Shown piece by piece: positions 54,360 through 62,545 of a DNA stretch of 64,000 nucleotides. A program made the translations under genes and the position numbers. Source of the stretch: Cryomorphaceae bacterium 1068. Its GTDB lineage: Bacteria > Bacteroidota > Bacteroidia > Flavobacteriales_D > Cryomorphaceae. Positions within the stretch are counted from its first letter, which is position 1. Every line of letters begins with the position of its first letter. The stretch lies in NCBI GenBank assembly GCA_027214385.1, contig JAPVXR010000009.1:110335-174334 (forward strand), read 5' to 3'. The notes beneath the pieces are model-generated. The model saw nothing but the letters and a program-made list of their open reading frames with translations. It made no database searches and was not told the DNA's origin.

Positions 54360-54946
54360 TGAACAACTGGGACGAAAATTACTGGCAAGAGCGCTGGGAA
54401 GAAGGGCAAACGGGATGGGACATTGGTTATGCCTCCCCTGCCCTCACGGAATTTGCCAAAGGCTACGATGACAAAAACATCCACATTCTTATTCCTGGTT
54501 GTGGGAACGGCTACGAAGCGGAAGAGCTTTATAAAGCAGGATACAAGAACACCTTCGTGATTGACCTGGCCCACGGGGCCTTTGAAAGCTTCAAAAAACG
54601 CTTTCCCGAATTTCCCGAGAGCCAGATGATTCTCGGAGATTTCTTCTCATTGGACGGAACGTATGACTTGATTTTGGAACAAACCTTTTTTTGTGCCCTC
54701 GATCCATCATTGCGTTCGGCTTACGCCAAAAAGATGAGCGAACTACTCGTACCGGGCGGAACTCTAGCAGGCGTTCTTTTTGACGATATCCTTTTTGCCG
54801 ATCATCCACCATTCGGTGGTACGAAGGAAGAGTACCTCACCTATTTCGAAGACATCTTTGAAATCAAAACGTTTGAGGCAGCCAGAAACTCCATTGCTCC
54901 AAGGAAAGAGAGAGAGTTTTTTATTCAATTGAAAAAGCCGAATTAA
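54359..54946 (+). CDS. TPMT-family SAM-dependent methyltransferase
   Basis: 195 residues from the ATG at 54359, which overlaps the upstream stop by 1 nt (TGATG). Family signature in the first 30 residues (NYWQERWEEGQTGWDIG), SAM-binding LIPGCGNGYEAEEL, and a second motif FFCALDPSLR. Thiopurine methyltransferase relatives in bacteria act on sulfur or selenium/tellurium compounds. The substrate is unknown. Coupled to an RNA methyltransferase gene; it ends 3 bp inside the convergent cytochrome-like gene. Confidence 0.9.
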   Translation: MNNWDENYWQERWEEGQTGWDIGYASPALTEFAKGYDDKNIHILIPGCGNGYEAEELYKAGYKNTFVIDLAHGAFESFKKRFPEFPESQMILGDFFSLDGTYDLILEQTFFCALDPSLRSAYAKKMSELLVPGGTLAGVLFDDILFADHPPFGGTKEEYLTYFEDIFEIKTFEAARNSIAPRKEREFFIQLKKPN

Positions 54947-55389
54947 GACTCGGGAACGTAAAGCTTCTTAATCGTCTTCACTGGACCCGGGCAATACGAT
55001 TGGTGGCAAGAAATACAAGCACCTACTAAATTGTTGTAAGCTGACTTTGCTATATCGATGTCTTCTGCAGCGAGAAAAGCATCCAATTGAGATTGGTAGT
55101 TTGCCGCCATTCCTTCGAATACAGGGCCTTTTACTTCAGGCTTTGTTGGGGTTGATTCTATCAATGCGTCATAAATAGAAACGGAATCAATTACCATTTC
55201 GCCATTGACGATTTGTTTTCGCCAGTTTTTTGCGTCTTTGTGAATCTGCTTCATCAAATTAGCCAGCTCGCTGAATTCAGGTGTCATAATTGCTACCTGC
55301 TCCACAGGTGCTTGGGCTGTTTCCTCGGATACCTCAGAACAAGACCAAATAAAGACGAGAATAGTGAGAAGGATGGTAAGTTGTTTCAT
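54943..55389 (-). CDS. Haem c-binding lipoprotein
   Basis: 148 residues. Lipobox in FIWSC (C17), so it is a lipoprotein in the inner or outer membrane; helical mature domain. A single haem-attachment site, CISCH at C125/C128/H129, lies near the C-terminus, which is where c'-type four-helix cytochromes carry it. The distant-ligand residue cannot be read. It may be an electron carrier or gas sensor. No respiratory complex is next to it. Confidence 0.8.
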   Translation of the reverse strand: MKQLTILLTILVFIWSCSEVSEETAQAPVEQVAIMTPEFSELANLMKQIHKDAKNWRKQIVNGEMVIDSVSIYDALIESTPTKPEVKGPVFEGMAANYQSQLDAFLAAEDIDIAKSAYNNLVGACISCHQSYCPGPVKTIKKLYVPES

Positions 55390-55484
55390 TTTGAGTAGGT
55401 ATTAAGACGAAAGTACGAAGTATTAAGAAAGGACTCGAAAAAAGGCAATTGGAATTTGACTCAAATGCCGCATGGAATACTTTA

Positions 55485-55492
55485 TACATTTG
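55485..55492 (+). promoter_or_regulatory. -7 promoter box of the phosphoribosyltransferase gene
   Basis: TACATTTG, a perfect TAnnTTTG, 47 nt before the ATG at 55540. TTTG at 55455 is further away than usual (26 nt). Confidence 0.4.
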
Positions 55493-55539
55493 TCTAAATA
55501 CAATTGCTCCGAAAAACTATTTTTGAACAAAGTTTGAAA

Positions 55540-56043
55540 ATGCCACAAGAGAAGACCTTAGTACTCGATCATATCAGAATTCTCCAAAAGTTGCGACGGA
55601 TCGCCTATCAGATCTATGAGTTCAACTACCGCGAGGAGGAATTGACCATTGTGGCCATTGAAAAAAAAGGAGTTTTTTTGGCTGAGCGCATTATTCCGAT
55701 ACTCAAAGATATCTCAGGGTTTAAAATCAACCTTGTTACGTTGAGCATCAATAAAGAAAATCCCAAAGAAGAACCGACTTGGAATGAGGATGCTTCCGTC
55801 TTGAACGGTAAGTCAGTGATTTTGATTGACGATGTACTCAACTCGGGCCGAACACTCATATACGCGGCGAGACACGTATTGGATTACAATGTAAAGAAGC
55901 TTACTACTGTAGTGCTCGTTGACCGTCGCCACAGACTCTTCCCTATAAAAGCCGACTTTGTAGGACTCACATTGAGTACTACTCTTCAAGACCACATTGC
56001 GGTAGAATTTCAAGAAGGAAACGACAAGGTCTATTTGGAGTGA
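55540..56043 (+). CDS. PyrR-like phosphoribosyltransferase
   Basis: 167 residues from the ATG at 55540 (a TTG at 55504 would add 12). Type I phosphoribosyltransferase fold with the PRPP-binding motif VILIDDVLNSGRTL at about 91-104. Similar to PyrR, which combines uracil phosphoribosyltransferase activity with control of pyrimidine genes by RNA binding. No pyr operon is here, so its role as a regulator is unproven. It overlaps aroK by 13 bp (convergent). Confidence 0.85.
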   Translation: MPQEKTLVLDHIRILQKLRRIAYQIYEFNYREEELTIVAIEKKGVFLAERIIPILKDISGFKINLVTLSINKENPKEEPTWNEDASVLNGKSVILIDDVLNSGRTLIYAARHVLDYNVKKLTTVVLVDRRHRLFPIKADFVGLTLSTTLQDHIAVEFQEGNDKVYLE

Positions 56044-56546
56044 ATCTCTTTCACCAAGTGTTCGAGCTTTTCAGCGTTCACATTGGTTGAGTCAAAGCGA
56101 ATATGTGCTTTTCTGTAATGCGGCACCCTTTCGGCGAGATGCGTCTTAATAAAATCCTGTCGTTTTTCCTCAGGGAAACCTTCCAATAAAGGACGATCCT
56201 CACCCTGAGCAAGTCGGCTGAGAATTTTATCGACAGACATATCCAACCATACTACGACTCCTGAATCTTTCATGCTTTCCATATTTCCGATGGAAGTAGC
56301 AGCTCCTCCCCCAGTCGATAAAACGAAAGATTCTTTTCTATTGCAGAAATCCTTTAAAATTCGAGTCTCCACTTCACGAAAGTGCAATTCCCCGCTTTGA
56401 ACGAATATTTCTTTGATCAGGCGGGAATCCATCCTTACAATCTCCTTGTCTAAATCGTAAAACGGCAGGCGCATTGAATTAGCGATACGCTTGCCAAGTG
56501 TGGTTTTACCAACTCCCATATAGCCGATTAGAAAAACCTTTTTCAT
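56031..56546 (-). CDS. aroK: Shikimate kinase
   Basis: Phosphorylates shikimate with ATP. 171 residues from the ATG at 56546; the frame stays open 90 nt further upstream, but MKKVFLIGYMGVGKT is the natural start. P-loop GYMGVGKTT, DLDKEIV, the substrate-binding STGGGAA, and the lid EDRPLL. Its stop overlaps the convergent phosphoribosyltransferase gene. Confidence 0.95.
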   Translation of the reverse strand: MKKVFLIGYMGVGKTTLGKRIANSMRLPFYDLDKEIVRMDSRLIKEIFVQSGELHFREVETRILKDFCNRKESFVLSTGGGAATSIGNMESMKDSGVVVWLDMSVDKILSRLAQGEDRPLLEGFPEEKRQDFIKTHLAERVPHYRKAHIRFDSTNVNAEKLEHLVKEIHSK

Positions 56547-56588
56547 GCTTTGATTTCTTAAAGCTAATTTCGCAGAAATTTCCCGACT

Positions 56589-57755
56589 ATGCGAGCCGTA
56601 TCCGTAGAAAATAAGAAAATGGTCGATGAGTTTCATCGCGTCCCCGATATCATCTACGCGAATGATTCAAACTACATTGCCCATATCCGACAGGATATCG
56701 AAAAGATTTTCGATCCTGAAAAAAATAAGCTACTCAAGGACGGAAAAGCCATTCGGTGGGTTTTTTACAATGAGGACGGACAAAAAATCGGAAGGCTTGC
56801 AGCTTTTGTCAACCCAAAAACGGCCTTCACTGAAAAGCAACCTACGGGAGGTGTTGGTTTTTTTGAGTCAATCAATGACCAAGAAGTAGCAAATTTCATT
56901 TTTAATTCGGGGAAAACTTGGCTGGCAGAGCAAGGCATGGAGGCGATGGATGGCCCGGTAAATTTTGGTGAACGCAATCAGTTTTGGGGCTGCCTCACCA
57001 TGAACTTCACCGATATGAATAGCTACGCCATGAACTACAACCCTGCTTACTATCCCGAACTATTCGAAAACTATGGCTTCCGAACTTACTTCAATCAATA
57101 CTTGTACACTCGGCCTGTCTACCAGCCGGTAGAGGATGTTTTCGTGAGAAAACTGGAACGCTTGATGGAGAGGGAACAAATCACCGTAAAGAACGCAGTA
57201 GGCATGTCTTTGGAAGAAATCGCCGATAATTTCTTGAAAGTCTACAATGGAGCTTGGGGTGGTCACGACAACTTCAAGATGATGGAGAGAAAGCAGGCGC
57301 TCAAAATCATGAAATCCATGAAGCCCGTGATGGACAAGCGAATTTTGATATTCACTTTCGATAAAGAGAAAGAGCCCATTGCGTTCTTCATTAATCTGCC
57401 CGAGCTTAATGAGATCTTCCGTTACGTCAATGGAAATCTAAACCTTTTCGGAAAATTAAAGTTTTTATACCACAAGTGGAAGGGAACGCCCACCACGATG
57501 GTAGGTATTGTGTTTGGCGTGGTTCGCGAATGGCATGGAAAGGGCGCAGAAAGTGCTATGATTCATTGGTCAGGGAAGTATCTCACCGATAATCAACTTT
57601 ACGATAAGATAGTGATGCAGTGGATCGGCGACTTTAATCCTAAGATGCTAAAAGTGGCAGAAAACCTCAATGCAACGCGATATCGAGAGATGAAAACATA
57701 CCGCTATCTATTTGATCGTGAGGCAGAATTTGAGCGCTGTCCTATCGTAGAATAG
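56589..57755 (+). CDS. GNAT-like N-acyltransferase-type protein (YghO-like)
   Basis: 388 residues, cytoplasmic. A conserved N-terminal domain with FHRVPDIIYANDSNYIAHIR, an alpha/beta core with GPVNFGERNQFWGCL and YNPAYYPELFENYGFRTYF, and a GNAT-like second half (VVREWHGKGAESAM, MQWIGDFNPKM, LNATRYREMKTYRYLF). The late GxG-containing helix (WHGKGAESA) is in the place of an acyl-CoA binding loop. YghO-type proteins are widespread and uncharacterised; some occur near sphingolipid genes, which Bacteroidota possess. A TAATTTCG box lies 16 nt upstream. Confidence 0.75.
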   Translation: MRAVSVENKKMVDEFHRVPDIIYANDSNYIAHIRQDIEKIFDPEKNKLLKDGKAIRWVFYNEDGQKIGRLAAFVNPKTAFTEKQPTGGVGFFESINDQEVANFIFNSGKTWLAEQGMEAMDGPVNFGERNQFWGCLTMNFTDMNSYAMNYNPAYYPELFENYGFRTYFNQYLYTRPVYQPVEDVFVRKLERLMEREQITVKNAVGMSLEEIADNFLKVYNGAWGGHDNFKMMERKQALKIMKSMKPVMDKRILIFTFDKEKEPIAFFINLPELNEIFRYVNGNLNLFGKLKFLYHKWKGTPTTMVGIVFGVVREWHGKGAESAMIHWSGKYLTDNQLYDKIVMQWIGDFNPKMLKVAENLNATRYREMKTYRYLFDREAEFERCPIVE

Positions 57756-57784
57756 ATACCCACAAAATGAAGTTCAAAAAGAGC

Positions 57785-57815
57785 TTTGTGAGTTAAAAGT
57801 AAGCACTTATATTTG
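57785..57815 (+). promoter_or_regulatory. Promoter of tRNA-Lys
   Basis: TTTG (57785-57788), 19-nt spacer, TATATTTG (57808-57815): a perfect Bacteroidota promoter. The transcript should start about 57820, giving a 5' leader of about 14 nt before the tRNA. Confidence 0.85.
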
Positions 57816-57833
57816 CACCCGCTTTTAGCAAAA

Positions 57834-57906
57834 GATTCCGTAGCTCAGTTGGTAGAGCAACGCCCTTTTAAGGCGTGGGTCCTGGGTTCGAGCCCCAGCG
57901 GGATCA
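57834..57906 (+). tRNA. tRNA-Lys (UUU)
   Basis: 73 nt. Acceptor GATTCCG/CGGGATC with one G-U pair, D arm GCTCAGTTGGTAGAGC, anticodon loop CTTTTAA with TTT at 57867-57869, T arm CTGGGTTCGAGCCCCAG, discriminator A. CCA is not encoded. Downstream copies of its 3' end are annotated separately. Confidence 0.97.
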
Positions 57907-57910
57907 CAAG

Positions 57911-57940
57911 AAAACCTGTTCTTTTAGAGCAGGTTTTTTT
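57911..57940 (+). terminator. Terminator of tRNA-Lys
   Basis: AAAACCTGTTCT (57911-57922) pairs with AGAGCAGG and following T residues (57926-57937) over about 12 bp with one G-U pair, 3-nt loop and a long T tail. Confidence 0.85.
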
Positions 57941-58009
57941 ATACATGAAAGTTTTGTGAGTAACGAAAAGTAGCAGGGGCGAGAAGTTTATCCCGAGCGC
58001 AGTCGAGGG

Positions 58010-58034
58010 GAGCCCCAGCGGGATCACAAGAAAA
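58010..58034 (+). repeat. Second copy of the tRNA-Lys 3' end
   Basis: 25 bases identical to 57890-57914, exactly 120 bp downstream. They span the last 17 bases of the mature tRNA and the next 8. Confidence 0.9.
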
Positions 58035-58058
58035 ACCCGAGCTAATGCTCGGGTTTTT
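58031..58058 (+). terminator. Terminator in the second repeat unit
   Basis: AAAAACCCGAGC / GCTCGGGTTTTT, a 12-bp perfect stem with a 4-nt loop and a T tail, directly behind the second tRNA tail. Confidence 0.85.
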
Positions 58059-58193
58059 TAGTATTCAGTATTTGGTATTGAGTATTGCGACAGATTGACT
58101 TGTTAAGACATCCCGGGGCGAGCACTTTGGCTCCGCTCAGCATGAAAAGTTTATCCCGATGTAGGGAATGAATAGCGTGAGGAAGTATCGGGA

Positions 58194-58216
58194 AGCCCCA
58201 GTGGAATAACAGAAAA
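58194..58216 (+). repeat. Third, decayed copy of the tRNA-Lys 3' end
   Basis: AGCCCCAGTGGAATAAC plus AGAAAA. Compared with the second copy it has three substitutions and one deletion. Confidence 0.7.
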
Positions 58217-58238
58217 AGCCCTGACTTTGATCAGGGCT
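58217..58238 (+). terminator. Terminator in the third repeat unit
   Basis: AGCCCTGA / TCAGGGCT, 8-bp perfect stem with a 6-nt loop, followed by CTTTTAG. Confidence 0.75.
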
Positions 58239-58403
58239 CTTTTAGTATTAAGACAGGCCGACTGAAAACAAGATGGTTGTTCGGCTTTTCAACCGCGAAG
58301 GCTACAGCCTTGGCAAAGTCTGATCCTGCCCTTTCTTAATTATGGCCTTGAAGTGTCGTTTATGGCTCTAGAAGTAATTCATGAAGGAATTATTCCAAAA
58401 CAA

Positions 58404-58427
58404 AAAGCCGAGCTATTGCTCGGCTTT
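58404..58427 (-). terminator. Terminator of the two large T9SS genes
   Basis: AAAGCCGAGC / GCTCGGCTTT, a 10-bp perfect stem with a 4-nt loop. On the minus strand it is followed by TTGTTTTGG, just past the stop at 58461. Confidence 0.8.
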
Positions 58428-58460
58428 GTATGGCTCTGTTAAGAGCGAAAAACACGACTA

Positions 58461-61400
58461 TTACTCTACGACTAGTTTCTTAGTCATTCTGAATCCTTCA
58501 AAATTGAAGTTCAAGAAATATATGCCCGAGGCATAATCTCCCAATCCCAATTCAATGATCTCTCCTGCCGGTATCTGAATATTCTGATTAATGACTCTTC
58601 CTTCTATGTCCATAACCGTAAGACTTCCCATTCCAACCATGTCAGAACCGAACGATATACGAACGAAATCTTGAGTAGGATTAGGGAAAACAGACAGAGA
58701 TATGCTAGACTCCAAATCTGAAGTGCTCAATGCAATACCATTGACCGTATTGGAAAAGGTGACTTCGGATAAGCCTTCAGAATAAATGGTCTCCACAGCG
58801 TAGCGATACACTTCACTTGGGTCAAATCCTTCCCAATTTCCGTCTTCCAGACTCAATTCCGTCAATGGCACGTCATTCAGTTGAACCCAGTTTGTAATAT
58901 CAGGAAACTCTGATTGCAATCCGCGGTAGACATTGTATGACAGCACCTCACCATTCGAAGGGTTATCACCGTCGTTCAGTGTGTTTAGCCTTACCAAGAA
59001 AGAAAAGTTAGGCGCTCCTTCTCCGAAGAACTCAGATAGCAAGACAAAATCCTGCCCGGGATATTTAATCGCAGCGGTATTTGCGATATCAGGCTCTGAA
59101 AAATCAATACAAAGTGCATTTGTACTTAGGGGATTGTTTTGCCAATGAATAGCCGCAAACACATCATCATCGACTACCACATTAGGCATATCTATGACAT
59201 GAACAGAATCAGCAAAAATCAGGAATGGCTCTGAGGTCGCAATAACTTCGCCATCAGCATCAAACAGATCCAAGGTCACCAAACTGGTAGCATTCTCATA
59301 GATGTCTGTTCTAAACTCTACATCAGTAATGGTAGTCAATTCATCTATTTCAAAGATATTTCCTAGCCAAACGTTTTCATTCGGCTCGTTAGTATAACTG
59401 AAAGAGCAGGTTTCCAAGTCATTTCTGATCAGGAATACATCGCTTTCCTGGGGGTTTTCCCAGATCACTTCATTCGTCTCGAATCCTTCGTTTACAACTA
59501 CATTGTATGGACTAATCCACAATTGGGTCAAAATGATTTCTCCTAAATCAATAGGCTCATTTCCTGTAGTAAACGTCACCGTTTGAGACTCATAGCCGTA
59601 AAAGCTAAAAGTAACTTCATAGTCTGAGTTACTGAAAACGTTTGGCAGGTTGAACGAACCGTCTCCCCCACTCGTTGATTCTGAGCTAGTGTATCCACCG
59701 AGAGAAATCGTAACATTTTCAATACCGATTGCCGGAGCATTACTACCGAAAACCACTCCTGTAACTTCTACTTCTATAAGCTCTTCAAGAGTGAAGTCCT
59801 GCGTTATTTCAGGCTGATTGACGTCGATGTTGACAACCTCTTCGTCGTAACCAAGAATTTCGGCTGTGAGTTCATACTCGCCATAGGGTAATTCGGGAAA
59901 TTCATAAAAACCCGAAGCGTCTGTTATGGCAATGAGGGAAGAACCCGTAATACTAATTTCCACTCCTTCAATAGGCTGACTATCAAAATCAGAAACCGTA
60001 CCTGAAACGACACTGAATTCCACAGTTGGATCTATTACAAATGTTACAACATTATGGTCAGTAAACTCATTGTAAAACTCAATCTCCTCATTGGGGTCAA
60101 GACCGAAGACGTCAAATGCGCTCAATGTTCTTATTGGACCGTTGGGAACAAGTTCCATTTCAAATCTTAAAATGGCGGGTGGCCATTCCGGATCGAATTG
60201 GTAATGTTGAATAACCAGATTCTCAATCCCGTTGTAGGCAATCGGCATATCAAAAGGAATATACAATTCTTCCATTCCTGGAAGTATCTCCACCGTATCG
60301 CTAAATACTAAAGTCATTTCCGAAGTCGGGATGAAGCCCTCTGAAAGATCTTCCAACTCACTTTGTTTTACCCATACCTGGAGAGGCAAAAGCTTAGGCT
60401 CCTCCGTTCCCAATAAGTTATGGTAAGGATAAATCATTCCATATACATCACCTGAGTTGGCAAACTCTTCAGCGTAAAACATGGACTGAGAAATATCGTC
60501 TTCGCCAAGGGTAAAAGTGCTTCCATTCGCATTAAATGGGAAATTGAGAGCAGCCAAATCAAACTCGCCGATGGTGTTTAACTCCACCGTATTCGGAACC
60601 ACATACACATCTCTTGCTCTTGAAGAATTATTATCTAGTCTGTCATCAGCTTCAAAATCAATCTCAAAGTGAAGCCTATTCTGACCAATGTTTTCAAAAT
60701 TGGCCGTCAACGTAAAAACTTCTTCCTGAAATGGCGAAAGAATGGTGCCGGGCTGTGAACCTACAACCAAACCCTCACTATCGACAAGATTAACGGTGTA
60801 TTGGCTTCCAATAACGAGGGTAGATCCCGTATTCCTAACCGTGCACTGAAACGATTCATCTTGGTTTTGTCTGGCGAGAAAATAAATGTCACCTTCAGCA
60901 ATGGCGAGATCATTCTCAGGTACATAAATGCTCGCGCTGGAAGTAAAAAGATCAAATTTCGCTTGGCCCGGTGCCTCAGCATATGATGCAATACCGAAAC
61001 GATAAATCCCTGCAAACTCTGAAATATCATAAGTCAGCTCCTGCCAACTGCCGAAATCAATCACAATCTGGTCAACGACCGTTACGTTTCCATCTAAATC
61101 TTTGGCCACAAAAAAATTGTCCGTAGCCAGAAAACCTGCTGTTTCTATGAAAAACTTAAAGACGTCTCCATCTTCAACATCTAAGTAGGGTGTGTACAAA
61201 GTATCAGTCGCGATACCGAAGAAATTGCTATCAGGCAGTGCTGAGTAGTAGTAAAACCCTTGAGCCGAGCTACCGAAGTTAAGATTATCTCTCACCCCAA
61301 ACTCTATTGACCATCCGGGAGGAGGGAAATCGGCGCCTTCGAAGCTCTCCCACAAGGTATCTACCGCCGCATAGGCTAAGTAGCTATCATTTACCGGGTT

Positions 61401-62519
61401 GATGTCGCCAAGTGCATTGGCAGTAGCAAAAACGGTATTCACTCCTTGCGGAAAATCAAAAGAGCCTATAACCAACTCTGTGCTTTGACCTGCAGGTAGC
61501 CCAAGGCTTTCCGTGCTAAAGGGAGCCTGTGAAGCATCATTCACGGCCCAATCAATGGTGAGCGTATCAATAAGGTTAGCACCTGTATTGGTAATCTTAA
61601 TTCTTACGTCATTCTCTCCCGGAAACGGAACGATACCTTCTGGTCTAACTTGCTCTACGCTTAGGTCTTTGGGATTGGAAATCTCATAGTTAGATGTAAA
61701 CACATCATTGGCAGGTACCTCGTCGCCGTTGGCAATCATGTTAAATTCAAGAACATAATTGTTAGAAGCGCTAAAATCAAAGCTGCCAAGATTAATATCG
61801 GTTTCATCACCGGGCTCCAAGGCCAGAGTGCTCGAACTAAAAGTGGTCTGATCCACTCCATTTACTGTCCATTCGATATCCGCTTCATCTACGATCGTAG
61901 TTCCATTATTTTTAATTCGGATAATCACATCCTCCGCATCACCCTGCTCGGCAAAGCCAGTGGGATTGATAACTTCCTGAATTCCCAAATCGGTATACGC
62001 GGATGGACTAACCTTAACGTCATCAATGAACCATACATGGAATGTACCTTCATAACGAAAGGCGATGTTTACTTCTTCACCTTCGTATGCTGAGAGGTCT
62101 ATTATTTGTTCAGTCCACACTTGGGGCAGATCTATTGAAAGAAATACTTCGTCATAAGTAGCAGTGGAAGGATCGGCACCATCAGTAGAGACTAAAACCG
62201 AAGCACGATCATAAAACTCAATAGTTTCATTCAGCTCCCAAAAGCTTACCTGGTAATTATCAGCTCCAATAGTGATGGCCGGAGTTACCAACCAGTTGTC
62301 GCAATCATCGTTGCTGATACTGGAATAAGCAGAGTGGTTACCGGTGTGGCTCTCGCCTTGCCAGTCATCAATCCATCCATTGCCTGCACCAAGGGTATAA
62401 ATAGACCAACCCTGAGGAGGCCAAGATTCAAACCCTTCTTCGATTACTTCGAGTTGAGCCATAGCCCCACTGCACATTGCGGTAAGGATGAGGGCTAATA
62501 TTGATTTCTTAAATATCAT
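58461..62519 (-). CDS. Giant multidomain T9SS surface protein
   Basis: 1352 residues, signal peptide of about 21. Domains in order: choice-of-anchor J domain at about 22-175 (GFESWPPQGWSIYTLG, FRYEGTFHVWFIDDVKVS); two CARDB-like domains (about 176-280 and 285-385); a second anchor-J-like domain (about 388-530); a beta region to about 850; two carboxypeptidase-regulatory-like domains (about 858-935, SGTVSDFDSQPIEGVEIS; and 940-1015); a region with fibronectin-like beta strands; and a T9SS type A tail at about 1270-1352 (VFPNPTQDF, GDYASGIYFLNF). Secreted and anchored through T9SS, probably an adhesin. It begins 26 nt after the stop of the repeat protein, so they are one operon. Confidence 0.9.
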   Translation of the reverse strand: MIFKKSILALILTAMCSGAMAQLEVIEEGFESWPPQGWSIYTLGAGNGWIDDWQGESHTGNHSAYSSISNDDCDNWLVTPAITIGADNYQVSFWELNETIEFYDRASVLVSTDGADPSTATYDEVFLSIDLPQVWTEQIIDLSAYEGEEVNIAFRYEGTFHVWFIDDVKVSPSAYTDLGIQEVINPTGFAEQGDAEDVIIRIKNNGTTIVDEADIEWTVNGVDQTTFSSSTLALEPGDETDINLGSFDFSASNNYVLEFNMIANGDEVPANDVFTSNYEISNPKDLSVEQVRPEGIVPFPGENDVRIKITNTGANLIDTLTIDWAVNDASQAPFSTESLGLPAGQSTELVIGSFDFPQGVNTVFATANALGDINPVNDSYLAYAAVDTLWESFEGADFPPPGWSIEFGVRDNLNFGSSAQGFYYYSALPDSNFFGIATDTLYTPYLDVEDGDVFKFFIETAGFLATDNFFVAKDLDGNVTVVDQIVIDFGSWQELTYDISEFAGIYRFGIASYAEAPGQAKFDLFTSSASIYVPENDLAIAEGDIYFLARQNQDESFQCTVRNTGSTLVIGSQYTVNLVDSEGLVVGSQPGTILSPFQEEVFTLTANFENIGQNRLHFEIDFEADDRLDNNSSRARDVYVVPNTVELNTIGEFDLAALNFPFNANGSTFTLGEDDISQSMFYAEEFANSGDVYGMIYPYHNLLGTEEPKLLPLQVWVKQSELEDLSEGFIPTSEMTLVFSDTVEILPGMEELYIPFDMPIAYNGIENLVIQHYQFDPEWPPAILRFEMELVPNGPIRTLSAFDVFGLDPNEEIEFYNEFTDHNVVTFVIDPTVEFSVVSGTVSDFDSQPIEGVEISITGSSLIAITDASGFYEFPELPYGEYELTAEILGYDEEVVNIDVNQPEITQDFTLEELIEVEVTGVVFGSNAPAIGIENVTISLGGYTSSESTSGGDGSFNLPNVFSNSDYEVTFSFYGYESQTVTFTTGNEPIDLGEIILTQLWISPYNVVVNEGFETNEVIWENPQESDVFLIRNDLETCSFSYTNEPNENVWLGNIFEIDELTTITDVEFRTDIYENATSLVTLDLFDADGEVIATSEPFLIFADSVHVIDMPNVVVDDDVFAAIHWQNNPLSTNALCIDFSEPDIANTAAIKYPGQDFVLLSEFFGEGAPNFSFLVRLNTLNDGDNPSNGEVLSYNVYRGLQSEFPDITNWVQLNDVPLTELSLEDGNWEGFDPSEVYRYAVETIYSEGLSEVTFSNTVNGIALSTSDLESSISLSVFPNPTQDFVRISFGSDMVGMGSLTVMDIEGRVINQNIQIPAGEIIELGLGDYASGIYFLNFNFEGFRMTKKLVVE

Positions 62520-62545
62520 AATGTGTTTTTTAAATTCAAGTGTGA

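Larger units (their letters stand above)
57907..58460. other. tRNA-Lys tail-repeat and terminator array
   Basis: About 550 bp without protein genes. It holds two further copies of the tRNA-Lys 3' end (58010-58034, 58194-58216), a shared sequence AGTTTATCCCGA at 57985 and 58148, a GGGGCGAG motif at 57976 and 58114, three terminators on the plus strand and one on the minus strand. Confidence 0.75.

Noticed and set aside
57845..58027. Minus-strand open frame across tRNA-Lys
   Set aside because: The IPLGLEPRTHALKG type of sequence is the antisense translation of tRNA-Lys; its second IPLGL only reflects the repeated tRNA tail.
57890..58034. tRNA-Lys tail direct repeat as att sites of a mobile element
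   Set aside because: The copies are only 120 bp apart with no gene between, too small for an element; a repeat-unit array fits better.
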